DNA of 64,000 nucleotides from Chloroflexi bacterium HGW-Chloroflexi-2 (GCA_002840735.1 PHBY01000005.1:1-64000); one strand, 5' to 3'. Positions 26,347 through 36,084 are shown, counted from the stretch's first letter. Numbers and translations are program-made. The notes: generated by a model from the sequence alone, not told the origin.

Positions 26347-27936
26347 CTATTCTAATAAGCGTTTGATTACTTTCTCCGGTGCCTGCATGTGTGTTGGTTT
26401 TAAGTGTGCAAGATCTGCGCCAGCAGCTCTTTGTTCTTCCATGTACTTTGCGAATGCACCATTTTTCAGCTGGGTTACTACAAAATTTTCTTTACCAAGC
26501 ATTTTTTCAAAGTCAGCGAATTCATTGTTCATGGATCTAAAATTAACACGCAAAGCTTCTTCAATATTATCCAATGGGGTCGTTTCGCCATCTGCCAACT
26601 CAAGGTAGAGATGCAAAATCGGTTTCCCTTCTTTTTCTTCTTTTCTGGCAATCCAATCTACATACCTGAACTTCGCTGCTTCAATAACCAACCAGATGGC
26701 TTTCTCTGTTAATCTGAACATTCCACCCAAATCGATGATATCGTCACAACGAGAATAAAACTGGATTTGTGGAAGGTTGATACCGACTTCATCATCTCGC
26801 ATGGAGACAACCTCAATCAAATCGCCGATGCGATAGCGCGTAAAAACACCACCGAGAAGATTGGTGAAGACCATTTCATAAATACCAGGTACCAGGTCAC
26901 GGAAAAGCAGCGTCTTTGGCGTATAATTTTTATCAATTCGGCTCTTGATGTGCTCATCATACGGAATGAATTCATAGAAATTACTATCCGGGACAAGCGT
27001 CATACCTTTATAGCTCCAGGACTGGAAACCAAAAATACCACCTTCCGTACAGGCATATCCTTCTAATGGTTGTTTTCCCCAATAATATTCAATTTTCTTG
27101 CGGAAAATATCGGTGTCGGTTCCACCAGTTAATACACCTTTCATATGCCAAATATCTTTGGGCAATAGGTTGCGTTTTCCTAACTTGGCATTCATATACC
27201 CTTTGATCAAACGGATGAAGACACTTGGTTTTAGCATCGCTGCGGAAGGTTTTCCTGTTCCATCACCAGACTCAAACCTTTCACCAATTTTAGCTAAAAT
27301 ACTGGCGAGACCATAGAAGTAATCTAACCCTGTGATCATTCCCTGTTTAAATCCAGAATTGATGCGCTCACCAAAATCCATGGTTTCGCCCACCGATAAA
27401 GGTGGAACAAAACGGAAACCGGATTGTTCTTCCACAGAAAGACTCAAATAACCGGACACATAAGGGCGGGGTGCGGTACCGAGCAATAAAACATTGTGAG
27501 GATCAATATTAACCTCTCCTTTACGCGTGGCAGATGACATCAGAATGGCACTTAATGAACCATTTCCCAATTGATCATACATTTGCTTTGTGTAAGGAGC
27601 CCATTTCCAGGGGTATTCACCTGAACGACCGGATGTACGTACCCAACCGAAAGGTTCAAACGGTAAAACATCTGATTTTTGATCTTTTAGGAATCGATCA
27701 TAATCCTTATATGTGGTGAGCGGCACCAGGTTGCAGAATTCTTCAATGGTGGTCGGGATTTTTTCTCCGAGTAATGCTTTTCCAATTTCGCTGTGTCTGA
27801 GGTATTCAATTTGCTCAAACAACAAACGCTCCTGGATCTCCATGTATTCATCCATATTCAAATCCAGATGTCCACAGAGTTTTGTCCAGATTTCTGCTTT
27901 TTTACCCTGCTTCATGAGTTCTTTTACAGTCGCCAT
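26347..27936 (-). CDS. GH3 auxin-responsive promoter family protein (acyl-adenylate-forming, amide synthetase-like)
   Basis: 529 residues along the full length of the GH3 family. Features include the ATP-binding P-loop-like TSGRSGEYPWKWAPYTKQM near residue 100, the YACTEGGIFGFQSW motif near 290, and the GGVFTRYRIGDLIEV motif near 370, which holds the adenylate-binding Arg-Asp. GH3 enzymes adenylate carboxylic acids and join them to amino acids. Bacterial members are poorly characterised. It lies 21 bp after a class I methyltransferase and 19 bp before an HD-GYP gene. The substrate is unknown. Confidence 0.85.
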   Translation of the reverse strand: MATVKELMKQGKKAEIWTKLCGHLDLNMDEYMEIQERLLFEQIEYLRHSEIGKALLGEKIPTTIEEFCNLVPLTTYKDYDRFLKDQKSDVLPFEPFGWVRTSGRSGEYPWKWAPYTKQMYDQLGNGSLSAILMSSATRKGEVNIDPHNVLLLGTAPRPYVSGYLSLSVEEQSGFRFVPPLSVGETMDFGERINSGFKQGMITGLDYFYGLASILAKIGERFESGDGTGKPSAAMLKPSVFIRLIKGYMNAKLGKRNLLPKDIWHMKGVLTGGTDTDIFRKKIEYYWGKQPLEGYACTEGGIFGFQSWSYKGMTLVPDSNFYEFIPYDEHIKSRIDKNYTPKTLLFRDLVPGIYEMVFTNLLGGVFTRYRIGDLIEVVSMRDDEVGINLPQIQFYSRCDDIIDLGGMFRLTEKAIWLVIEAAKFRYVDWIARKEEKEGKPILHLYLELADGETTPLDNIEEALRVNFRSMNNEFADFEKMLGKENFVVTQLKNGAFAKYMEEQRAAGADLAHLKPTHMQAPEKVIKRLLE

Positions 27937-27957
27937 TTTTTTCTCCTTGCGTCCATG

Positions 27958-28671
27958 TTATTTATATGCCTGAATTAACAATGGGTCTGGGACCCAAAAT
28001 TTCCTGGATTTAAGTAAGGTTATCTTTATCTCTTTAAAACCAGCTTTGGATAGAATTTGATGCCAATCCTCGGCTGTAAAGATGTTGGAGACGGCGGATG
28101 CTTCTGCCCAGGCTCTATCTTTATTTTCCGTTATTAAAAAATAAAAAAACGCTAAAATTTTTATAAAGAAACGATTAATTGGATTTCTCCAAAATTTTGA
28201 ACCCCCTACATCGGCCAATGAAAAGCGACCATTTTCGTTAAGAATCCGGTAGATTTCTGCTGACAATTGATCTACCTGCATGTGATGAGTCGCTAAACCG
28301 CACATTATCAGATTAAATGAAGATGGCGCAAAAGGCATCCGCATGGCATCACCGGTTGTTAGAAATACATTTTTACCGAAGAGATCCTCCCCCAACTTTT
28401 GTTTGCCATGTCTCAGCATCGCCTGTGTGATATCAATTCCGACGATTTTACAATCGGTATTCGCCTGCATTACAGCTCGTGGAATCACACCTGTTCCTGT
28501 TGCAATATCTAACAACAATTCACCATCGTTAATAGGTGTATTCTCAATCAGAAAATTAATAAACCCCTGGTAACTCCACCCCCAGAATTTTTTTAATTCG
28601 TTATTAACTACACTTTCGTAGCGTGGGGCAAGCTCGGTGAAAGCTTCAACAACAACTTCTTTTTCTTCCAT
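27958..28671 (-). CDS. Class I SAM-dependent methyltransferase (UbiE/Methyltransf_11-like)
   Basis: 237 residues from the ATG at 28671 (MEEKEVVVEAFTELAPRYES), preceded by AAAGGT; a longer frame to 28725 is possible. Motif I LLLDIATGTGVIPRAVMQ near residue 60, motif II VGIDITQAMLRHGKQKL near 85 and LIMCGLATHHMQVDQL near 125 define a UbiE-like SAM fold. It lacks sequence that would fix menaquinone or ubiquinone specificity. First gene of the apparent operon with GH3 and HD-GYP proteins. It could modify the GH3 product or substrate, which is inference. Confidence 0.85.
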   Translation of the reverse strand: MEEKEVVVEAFTELAPRYESVVNNELKKFWGWSYQGFINFLIENTPINDGELLLDIATGTGVIPRAVMQANTDCKIVGIDITQAMLRHGKQKLGEDLFGKNVFLTTGDAMRMPFAPSSFNLIMCGLATHHMQVDQLSAEIYRILNENGRFSLADVGGSKFWRNPINRFFIKILAFFYFLITENKDRAWAEASAVSNIFTAEDWHQILSKAGFKEIKITLLKSRKFWVPDPLLIQAYK

Positions 28672-28850
28672 GTTGGATGTACCTTTTGTGGATTTATAGG
28701 ATTGGTTTATTATACCTATAAACAATTTTTATACCAATTTATCAATCATAGGATTTTTTTCAAAGCAAGTTTATTGGATTTAAAATTGCGCCGGTTGAAT
28801 AGACCAAAAAAAGGTAAGATGGCATGCATGATATATATTGAGAAACAATC

Positions 28851-28884
28851 AAAAAAGACAGGCGATGAAGACCAGTCTTTTTTT
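28851..28884. terminator. Bidirectional terminator-like hairpin
   Basis: AAAAAAGAC, about 15-nt loop, GTCTTTTTTTT. It lies after the minus-strand V4R remnant (which ends at 28898). Confidence 0.6.
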
Positions 28885-28897
28885 TAGTTTGACTGCG

Positions 28898-29164
28898 TCA
28901 TTCAACAGGATGTTTGGGAACAACAAAATCACAACTTGCATCTCCAGCACCAATTGATGTGATCTGACGGATCTGGAATTGAGCGCCATTCGAAATAAAA
29001 CTGGTAACTTCCTGTAAAAAACCTAGGGTGATATGACAATCGGGTGAGGTGACATGATGCCCCCAACAAACCGGGCAACGTTTATTGATGTAGAGATAAT
29101 GATCCCCATTGTCCTTTACTTCCACAATGCGATCACTGGTTTCGGTGTAGTTTTTAGCGATCCA
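28898..29164 (-). pseudogene. V4R (4-vinyl reductase-type) domain remnant
   Basis: The minus frame after a TAA at 29167-29165 reads WIAKNYTETSDRIVEVKDNG, then INKRCPVCWGHHVTSPDCHI, TLGFLQEVTSFIS and GDASCDFVV. It matches the C-terminal half of V4R domains: CPFCWG, CHxxxGFLxG, GDxxCxF. The N-terminal half and any start are missing. A GTG at 29125 could start a 75-residue product, but with no ribosome site. It is followed by a terminator. Probably a gene relic. Confidence 0.6.
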
Positions 29165-29302
29165 TTAAAGAAATAAAGGCAATTTAATGGAAAGAGGCAC
29201 CAATAAAAGATATAAGTCATCTCATTTCGAGCCTAATTTAAATTTGATTGAAATGAAACCGGAAGAAATCACAAAAAGGGATACAATCAGGAAGAGATCC
29301 GC

Positions 29303-30178
29303 ATGGAAAAAGCTGCATTTATTATCTTTGAATTACTAACCATACTGTTATTCATTGCCTGTTTCTGGCATGCTGTCGGACAGAAACAAGGTAAGGTGCT
29401 TGAACTGATATTCGCCTTGATATTTGGTGTATTCCTGGAATGGATGACAATCCAGCAACTGGAAGCCTATCATTATGGAGAATTCTTTCTGATGCTGGAT
29501 GGCGCGCCGGTTTGTATTGGATTGGGTTGGGCTGTGATCATTTACAGCGGCATGGAGTTTGTTAAACACCTCGAAATGCCTGATTATGCCCGCCCATTTC
29601 TGGTGGGAATGCTTGCTCTCAACCTGGACCTGGCAATGGATGCCATTGCCATCCGCCTGGGATTCTGGAATTGGGTTATACCGTTAGATTGGCAGTGGTT
29701 CGGGGTGCCCTGGGGGAATTTCTGGGCCTGGTATATCGTGGTGGTGTCCTATAGCGGATTTCTTTATTGGTTCCGACATTTGCACAAACAACGAGGTTCT
29801 GCCTGGTTGCGCAATACGTATCCGCTATTTGCATTTTTGAGTGCTGTTGTCATTCTGGCGATCACCAATTACATCTTCGCAAATGTATTTGCCAAAACCG
29901 AACTGGTCAGCGCGATGAGTATGTTGTTGATCATATTGGCTGGGGGTGTCATTATCTATGTAGTCAAACCAGGATTGAAAATAGATGCCTATGTTGATAA
30001 AGTTATTCTGGCAGTTCCATTGACGTTTCATGCCTTTTTTACTGTGTTTGGATTTGCAGGAGGAATTTACACTGCCTTACCCATTCTGGGGGTCGTTGGT
30101 CTGACGATGTTCGCAGTGGGTCTTGGAATCCATCTTTGGCCATGGTGGCGAAATAAGAGGAAGCCTTATGGAAACTGA
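29303..30178 (+). CDS. Multi-pass membrane protein, carotenoid-biosynthesis (DUF422/CruF)-like
   Basis: 291 residues with eight to nine hydrophobic segments and a basic tail (WWRNKRKPYGN). MDAIAIRLGFWNWVIPLDW, then FGVPWGNFWAWYIVVV near residues 110-150, fits the DUF422 pattern: acidic residue, G.W.W, GVP..NF..W. That family includes the carotenoid hydratase CruF. No other carotenoid gene is in the window, so the pathway is unproven. GGAAGAG precedes the ATG. Its stop faces the stop of azlD 2 bp away. Confidence 0.6.
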   Translation: MEKAAFIIFELLTILLFIACFWHAVGQKQGKVLELIFALIFGVFLEWMTIQQLEAYHYGEFFLMLDGAPVCIGLGWAVIIYSGMEFVKHLEMPDYARPFLVGMLALNLDLAMDAIAIRLGFWNWVIPLDWQWFGVPWGNFWAWYIVVVSYSGFLYWFRHLHKQRGSAWLRNTYPLFAFLSAVVILAITNYIFANVFAKTELVSAMSMLLIILAGGVIIYVVKPGLKIDAYVDKVILAVPLTFHAFFTVFGFAGGIYTALPILGVVGLTMFAVGLGIHLWPWWRNKRKPYGN

Positions 30179-30180
30179 AA

Positions 30181-30507
30181 TTAGCGCATGATCCAGCGCA
30201 CGATGGCGACGACTAACATGCCTATCACTACAGTGCCAAATAGGCTCTTTCTCTTCCAGGCAACCAGACCAGCTGGGATGGCGGCCCACAGATAAAGATT
30301 ACGGGCTGAGAAATTAATACTATTTCCTTCAATTAATAGGGAAGGTAACAATAAGGCTGCCAAAACAGACACCGGTACATAGCGGAGCCAGGCTATAACA
30401 AAGGCTGGTAGCTGTTTATCACGCAGCACCCAGGCAGGAATCAGGCGGGGCAGGTATGTAACCAAAGCCATACCTGCCAGTGTGATCAGGATGGTTGTTT
30501 CTGCCAT
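30181..30507 (-). CDS. azlD: AzlD-type branched-chain amino acid exporter small subunit
   Basis: 108 residues with four hydrophobic segments and the TYLPRLIPAWVLRDKQLPAF stretch near the N-terminus, typical of AzlD. Forms an exporter with AzlC for branched-chain or related amino acids. Overlaps azlC by 22 nt, so the two are translationally coupled. Confidence 0.88.
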   Translation of the reverse strand: MAETTILITLAGMALVTYLPRLIPAWVLRDKQLPAFVIAWLRYVPVSVLAALLLPSLLIEGNSINFSARNLYLWAAIPAGLVAWKRKSLFGTVVIGMLVVAIVRWIMR

Positions 30508-31208
30508 GTTTCAACTCCTGCGCCGAGTGTCGCGGCGATTATGGTCGCAATGATGACGTGCCATTGGGTAGCTCCTAGCTGCCAGAGGATCAGGGACAGG
30601 CCTGCACTGATCAATGCGATGATGAGGTGTTTATGATTTTTGATTTGTAAAATTAATAAAGCAATAAACATGGCAGGTAGAGCGTAATCCAATGCGAATG
30701 GACGCACATCTTGGATTAGATTGCCTGCGACGGCTCCCAATAAACTGCCCAATACCCAGGCGAATTGACAAATGAGATTGATCAAAATGGTGGATTTAGG
30801 TTGGTTCTCCCCACGATCAAAACGCAGGCTATGAACACCAAAACTTTCATCCGTTAATTCAAAACTGAATAAACTTACCTGGTATGATTTCCAATGACGC
30901 ATATGTGGCGCAAGAGCCGCAGACATCAACATATGGCGCAAATTTACAATAAAAGTAGTCGCGATGATCGATAAAGGATGAATGGCCTGGGCAAACAAAC
31001 TAACAGCGATCAATTGAGCAGATCCAGCATAGACAATGATGGACATTAAGACTGTTTGAAAAATGGATAATCCAGCATTGATTGCCAGAACGCCATAAGC
31101 AAAACCAATTGGTAAATATCCGAGCACAACTGGCATGGCAGCAGAAAGGGTATTACCCCAGTAGATGTTTTTAATGATTGAAGAAAATTCTTGTTTGATG
31201 TTGTTCAC
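30486..31208 (-). CDS. azlC: AzlC-family amino acid exporter large subunit
   Basis: 240 residues. GYLPIGFAYGVLAINAGLSI and SIIVYAGSAQLIAVSLFAQ near the N-terminus and FIVNLRHMLMSAALAPHMR near residue 90 are AzlC signatures. Inner-membrane exporter with about six helices. Together with azlD it could balance the liv importer at 52.7-58.2 kb, but no shared regulatory site was seen. Confidence 0.9.
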   Translation of the reverse strand: MNNIKQEFSSIIKNIYWGNTLSAAMPVVLGYLPIGFAYGVLAINAGLSIFQTVLMSIIVYAGSAQLIAVSLFAQAIHPLSIIATTFIVNLRHMLMSAALAPHMRHWKSYQVSLFSFELTDESFGVHSLRFDRGENQPKSTILINLICQFAWVLGSLLGAVAGNLIQDVRPFALDYALPAMFIALLILQIKNHKHLIIALISAGLSLILWQLGATQWHVIIATIIAATLGAGVETWQKQPS

Positions 31209-31324
31209 TGTCTGCTTTTCCAGAGGAAGGTGAATCCTGCATTCAGATGGCTAGTTTCTCAAAAGCTTATCAAGCAGGTATGAAGGTGGATTATATCAAA
31301 TGACAATGAAAATTGATAAACTGA

Positions 31325-31360
31325 ATTAAAAAGGGACCCCGGAGTTTTTTCCAGGGTCCA
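31325..31360 (-). terminator. Terminator after the DUF2785 gene
   Basis: Minus strand GGACCC-T-GGA, loop AAAAAC, TCC-G-GGGTCC (one wobble pair), then CTTTTT. Confidence 0.65.
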
Positions 31361-31420
31361 GGCAGCGAAATTCCTCGGCTGTAAAATGCCAGATTGGAAT
31401 ATAGCTATAGGTATGAGAAT

Positions 31421-32251
31421 TTATCTGGGTTTAAGTTCCTGGAGTGCCAGAAGCACAATGTCACGTTGTCTGCGTTTATCGGGCACATCCAATAAATAGA
31501 AATAAACAGCACGCAGGAAATTACGAACATTGATGAATCGGAAGAAGTTTTCTGGCTCCTGTCCGTGAAAATGTGGTTGAATTTTCAATTTTTCGAAACA
31601 GGGTAAGATTTCCTCTTCTAATAAAATCTCGCGAAGAAGGATCTCTGCTACCGGTGCCGCCAGGTGGTCGATTTCATCCCCTGGGAATCTAAAATCTGGT
31701 TGTAGGACTTTGTCGCAGATACTGTTCAGGATCATTAAAATCCATGGTTTCTTCATTTCTGGAAGCTGAACCAATTCCAGGAGGATATTGGCTGTATGTG
31801 AAATGGAATTAGCCCAGCCTTTATCTGGAACATAGGTGCGGTAATCTATTTCTTCCTGTAAGAGGTGAATGGTTTTTTCAAAAATAGTACCAATTGTGTT
31901 AAAAGGAATAAAATTCTTTTTCTTTTGGGTGACAACAATTGCCCAAAATTGCAAGGCTGTAGCAGAACGAACAAATACAGAATCATCGTTTTCTCGACCA
32001 ATCCCATTTAAGATATATTCGTCCTGGACCAGGGTTTCAGCGATTTTGTAAATATCTTCCTGAGTATACACACCTCTGTAAATCCAATTTGCCATCACAG
32101 AAAAGATTAATTCATCTCTTAATTCTGCATCGGTTGAGCCAAGAAATTTATAAAAATGAAGGGCAAATTCCCTGGGGGTCGGGCTTTCCAATGGTTCAAA
32201 ATCATTATCCACAATTGATCTCAATAAGTTCTTTAACCTATTCTCATTCAT
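31421..32251 (-). CDS. DUF2785 domain protein
   Basis: 276 residues from the ATG at 32251 (MNENRLKNLL), with GAGG 6 nt upstream; a TTG at 32263 is also in frame. LRDELIFSVMANWIYRGVYT near residue 45, DSVFVRSATALQFWAIVV near 95 and YVPDKGWANSISHTANILLE near 145 match the DUF2785 pattern (VP.KGW.H...H.A.L). Helical repeat-like, cytoplasmic, function unknown. A single gene with its own terminator. Confidence 0.8.
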   Translation of the reverse strand: MNENRLKNLLRSIVDNDFEPLESPTPREFALHFYKFLGSTDAELRDELIFSVMANWIYRGVYTQEDIYKIAETLVQDEYILNGIGRENDDSVFVRSATALQFWAIVVTQKKKNFIPFNTIGTIFEKTIHLLQEEIDYRTYVPDKGWANSISHTANILLELVQLPEMKKPWILMILNSICDKVLQPDFRFPGDEIDHLAAPVAEILLREILLEEEILPCFEKLKIQPHFHGQEPENFFRFINVRNFLRAVYFYLLDVPDKRRQRDIVLLALQELKPR

Positions 32252-32434
32252 AATAAACCTCAAAAATTGCTACTAAGATTTGGATGGTTTTATTGAATCG
32301 GGGTATTGCGCTGTGATGTCCGAATGATAAAAATGATAATAGAAAGTGCAAATAAAATTAATTATTTTGTTTATTATAGATTAACATTATAAGTAAAGCA
32401 CGCTGTAAAGCCTGTGAATTTTTGAAATTTTCAC

Positions 32435-32449
32435 TATAATACCACTATG
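32435..32449 (+). promoter_or_regulatory. -10 box 6 nt before the DUF2298 start codon
   Basis: TATAAT at 32435-32440, 6 nt, ATG at 32447. No Shine-Dalgarno, so probably a leaderless mRNA. Confidence 0.5.
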
Positions 32450-34981
32450 AAATCTGACCTGACATATTTTCTCTCCTGGTATTTTTTTATTGTCTTAATT
32501 GGATGGCTGGTTTTTCCGTTGACATTTCACTTTTTCCGCCGAATTCCCGACCGGGGATTAACAGTGTCCAAAATTCTAGGATTATTGCTGGCCGGTTTCA
32601 TTCACTGGTTTATGAACAGTTTAGGCCTATCCCAAAACACTCCGGGTGGCATCTGGGCAGCCATTGCGATTCTGGCTGTATTTAGTTTATGGTCGATCCA
32701 TCAAAATGGCTTTACCAGCATGTGGAAATGGATCACGCAAAATCTTGGGTTGGTTCTGGTTGTTGAGGTTGTGTTTCTACTGGCATTCATGGGATTGGCA
32801 TGGTTGCGCGCTTATAACCCGGACATTTTTGGCACCGAAAAACCCATGGAGTTAATGTTTATCAATTCTATATTACGAAGTCCTACATTTCCACCACAGG
32901 ATGCCTGGTTGGCAGGGTACAGTATTAGTTATTATTATTTTGGTTATGTGATGGTGGCAATCATCAGCATACTGACATCTACGCCGGCTGGTGTTGCCTT
33001 CAACCTGGCAATTGCCTTGATATTTGCCTTAACTTTCACGGCTGCATTCGGTGTTTTGTTGAACCTGATTGCCAGAATGGGTGAACCCAAAGCGGAAGGG
33101 AAATCAGACCTGCTGCGTTCGGTGCCTGTTTCCTTAATTGCACCAATCGTGCTTCTGGTTGTGGGGAATTTTTATGGCATTCTGGACGTTTTGCACGCAC
33201 ATCATGTATTCGCGGAAGCACAGGTGCCAGCGATCTGGTTTCAGACGGGTAGCATCTATTCTGAGACCCAGACAGTGATCTCGCCGCAAGTCATTTACGG
33301 AAGGATTAACTTTTGGGAATGGATGGATCTGAAGCAACTAGGTCCAATTCCAGCGAGGGATGTGCCATTTCAAGGAATTCAACAGGGAAACTGGTTTTTT
33401 GCATCCCGTACCATCCATGACCGTAATCTGATGGGTTATGATCCCGAAGCGATTGATGAGTTTCCTGCATTTTCGTTTTTACTGGCAGATTTACATCCAC
33501 ATGTTTTGGGATTGCCCTTTGTGTTGCTGGTGATCCTGATGAGTTTTGAGTGGCTTCTGGATATGCGTCTCAGAAAAGAGGAGGATTCTCCTGCTGCGAT
33601 TACCTGGAATCGTATCGGATTATCAGCAGTTGTTCTGGGGAGTTTAATCTTCTTGAACACCTGGGATTTCCCCTTTTATGTTTTTCTGTTCTTGTTGAGT
33701 GGAAGCCTGGCGTACTTCTTCCAGCGCATAGAAGGATGGGATTGGAAAAGCCTGATCATGTTCCTGCGTCCAATGGGCCGGGTTGTGCTGATCAGTGTGT
33801 TGTTGTATTTACCTTTCCTGTTAACACTTCAATCCCAGGCAGGCGGTATCATCCCCAATGTTATTTACCCGACCAAATTTCGCCAGTTGTTTGTCATGTT
33901 TGGTCCAGTGTTGATCGGTGTGGTTTGCTTAATGCTGGCTATCGTCCGAAAATTTAGGAAAGAAGTGGATTTCAAAACAGGCTGGAAAATCACCGGCGGA
34001 TTTCTGGTAATGATGATTTTTATTACTACTTTGCTGGTCATTTTGATGTTGTCCAATCCTGAAACGGCTAATCTTGTAAACAGCGCTATTTCTCCATTTA
34101 CGATCAATGAAGCCTTGGGCTGGTTGTTGATCAGACGGGTGGTAGAAGGTGGCACACTCCTTTTGGGTTTACTCCTGATGGCTGGAAGTATTGGTGTTTT
34201 GTGGGGACTGAGAAAACACGGGTCTGAAAGCATTCTGTTTGTTTTTGCATTGGTGATCACCGGCACTTTGCTGTTACTGGGACCGGAGTTTGTGTACCTG
34301 CGCGATAATTTTGGCTGGCGCATGAATACGTTGTTCAAATTTTATTTCCAGATCTGGATTTTATGGGCTATCAGTGCCAGTTTTGGTTTCTGGTATTTGT
34401 TGAAACGGGTGCAGGGATGGGGAAGAGTTATTGCAATTGTGTTGATGGTAGCAGGATTTTTGACCGGGATCGTTTACACCATTGGGACGATCCAATCCAC
34501 GACGGCGGGCATACGCAATTCTGTCGAAACCGGCGGAATGCGGCAGCCAACGCTGGATGGGCTGGCTTTCTATTCAATGTATCATCCGGATGATTGGGCT
34601 TTGATTCAATGGTTTAACACAAATGTTGAGGAATCAGCGGTGGTGCTGGAAGGAACGAAGGGAGCTTATTGGATTGAGGGACGATCTTCGAGAGTATCAA
34701 TGATGACTGGCCTTCCCACTGTGATGGGTTGGGTCAACCATGAAGCCCAATGGCGTGGGAATGATTTTGCTTCTGTCGCAGCCCGCGAAAATGATATTCG
34801 CATGATTTACACAGAACGGGATTGGGCTATCACCGAACAATTACTCGATCAATATGACATTACATATGTGGTCTTCAGCCCGTTAGAGCGTGAATGGTAT
34901 GGGGGAATCCAGCAATCCAAATTTGATCAGCATATGCAGCGGGTATTTGAGAACGGTGATTTTGTGATTTATCAGCGCTAA
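32447..34981 (+). CDS. DUF2298 (Chlor_Arch_YYY) large membrane protein
   Basis: 844 residues with about twelve to fifteen membrane segments. GTEKPMELMFINSILRS, then FPPQDAWLAGYSISYYYFGY (residues 130-170) is the YYY signature for which the family is named. ADLHPHVLGLPFVLL near 350 and LRDNFGWRMNTLFKFYFQIW near 620 are further conserved segments. The C-terminal 150 residues are extracytoplasmic (ITYVVFSPLERE). The fold resembles membrane glycosyltransferases or mannosyltransferases, but no function is proven. Found mainly in Chloroflexota and Archaea, which supports the taxonomic guess. Confidence 0.9.
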   Translation: MKSDLTYFLSWYFFIVLIGWLVFPLTFHFFRRIPDRGLTVSKILGLLLAGFIHWFMNSLGLSQNTPGGIWAAIAILAVFSLWSIHQNGFTSMWKWITQNLGLVLVVEVVFLLAFMGLAWLRAYNPDIFGTEKPMELMFINSILRSPTFPPQDAWLAGYSISYYYFGYVMVAIISILTSTPAGVAFNLAIALIFALTFTAAFGVLLNLIARMGEPKAEGKSDLLRSVPVSLIAPIVLLVVGNFYGILDVLHAHHVFAEAQVPAIWFQTGSIYSETQTVISPQVIYGRINFWEWMDLKQLGPIPARDVPFQGIQQGNWFFASRTIHDRNLMGYDPEAIDEFPAFSFLLADLHPHVLGLPFVLLVILMSFEWLLDMRLRKEEDSPAAITWNRIGLSAVVLGSLIFLNTWDFPFYVFLFLLSGSLAYFFQRIEGWDWKSLIMFLRPMGRVVLISVLLYLPFLLTLQSQAGGIIPNVIYPTKFRQLFVMFGPVLIGVVCLMLAIVRKFRKEVDFKTGWKITGGFLVMMIFITTLLVILMLSNPETANLVNSAISPFTINEALGWLLIRRVVEGGTLLLGLLLMAGSIGVLWGLRKHGSESILFVFALVITGTLLLLGPEFVYLRDNFGWRMNTLFKFYFQIWILWAISASFGFWYLLKRVQGWGRVIAIVLMVAGFLTGIVYTIGTIQSTTAGIRNSVETGGMRQPTLDGLAFYSMYHPDDWALIQWFNTNVEESAVVLEGTKGAYWIEGRSSRVSMMTGLPTVMGWVNHEAQWRGNDFASVAARENDIRMIYTERDWAITEQLLDQYDITYVVFSPLEREWYGGIQQSKFDQHMQRVFENGDFVIYQR

Positions 34982-34996
34982 GGTCGAAGATTCTCA

Positions 34997-35469
34997 TTAA
35001 TTATCCAGATCCATCTTGGCGATCCGCTTCAGCCCGAGAGTATCCAGAATTTCAATTTTGTGTGTGTCACACAGAATCATATTTTGATGACGGAATGTTT
35101 TCAGACAACGGCTAAAAGCTTCCTGAACAGTCGATAACCTGGACGCCAGATGAGACTGTCCTGGTTCGCAACCGCAGTGATGGGGTTAGGTCCGTTATCC
35201 AGTGCTGAGACTTCATTGAACATAATGACTAGATTGATAACGGAAAGAATGGGGATTTATCCCTGAAGGCTGATTTTGCAAAGCTGAACCTGCCCGTTCA
35301 ACAGAACATACATACCTGAACTGGGTTCCTCTTCGCTGAATATCAACTGATCTTTGGTAAAAGATTTAATCGTCCCTGCCAGAATGATTTTCTCTACTTC
35401 CTCCAGGGGGATATTATTGAAATGCTCAATACGTTGTAATCGCTTGGCCAGATTATGGATGTCCATCAT
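34997..35469 (-). pseudogene. Crp/Fnr-family regulator, broken
   Basis: Residues from the ATG at 35469 (LAKRLQRIEHFNNIPLEEVE, FSEEEPSSGMYVLLNGQVQL) are the start of a cyclic-nucleotide-binding fold, ending at a stop at 35257. Further along, in other frames, come FNEVSALDNGPNPITAVANQ and then LASRLSTVQEAFSRCLKTF and EILDTLGLKRIAKMDLDN, which match the rest of the beta-roll and the HTH. A deletion and at least one frameshift separate the pieces. Clearly a decayed regulator gene. Confidence 0.8.
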
Positions 35470-35606
35470 TATTCCATTATGAATCCCATGATTGTTTCAA
35501 GTATAACAAAATATGATGTCTTTCCAGGGTAAATATTGTAAGAAATAATCGATAAAAATGTCATCCTCACTGAATAACTCAGTCTCAATTATTTGTAATT
35601 TCATAT

Positions 35607-35635
35607 TTGACATACACAATACAACGATATAAAAT
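35607..35635 (+). promoter_or_regulatory. Promoter of the RHH-like gene
   Basis: TTGACA (35607-35612), 17-bp spacer, TAAAAT (35630-35635). Confidence 0.6.
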
Positions 35636-35675
35636 TACATGTATTAGAATTACATAAAACAAAAAAGAGGTAATG

Positions 35676-36062
35676 ATGGAAGAAAATAAAGAGGAACAAA
35701 ATACCAGTGAACCAACGGGAGAAACCACACAAACACCTCCTACTGCCAGCTCTAAAACACATGAGCCCGGTATCAAAAACGCCTGGAAACAGGTTGAAAA
35801 TATCGGTCAAGCACTTGGTGACGCATTGCAGGGGCGTGGAAATGTGGTGATGGTACGTATCAATAATGAAGCGTTGAGTTATCTGGATATGTTGGTGGAA
35901 GCCGATGTTGTCAAAAGCCGTTCTGAAGCAGCTGCCTGGTTGATCAACGAGGGGGTAGGTGCCAACCAGGACTTGTTTCACAAAATCGGTGAAGTAACCC
36001 AGCAAATCAGCGCACTTCGGGAAAAATTAAGAGAGACAGTTAAGACACAAAAGCCCGAATAA
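35676..36062 (+). CDS. Small protein with ribbon-helix-helix-like core
   Basis: 128 residues. An unstructured Glu/Thr/Pro-rich N-terminus (1-35) is followed by VVMVRINNEALSYLDMLVEA, VKSRSEAAAWLINEGV and a coiled C-terminal helix (VTQQISALREKLRE). A beta strand followed by SRSEA-helix resembles RHH DNA-binding proteins, but the basic strand residues are few. Start at 35676 preferred for GAGG 5 nt upstream; an ATG at 35673 is adjacent. It has its own promoter and terminator. Function unknown. Confidence 0.7.
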   Translation: MEENKEEQNTSEPTGETTQTPPTASSKTHEPGIKNAWKQVENIGQALGDALQGRGNVVMVRINNEALSYLDMLVEADVVKSRSEAAAWLINEGVGANQDLFHKIGEVTQQISALREKLRETVKTQKPE

Positions 36063-36084
36063 TTATGGAAAAATACAAATTATT

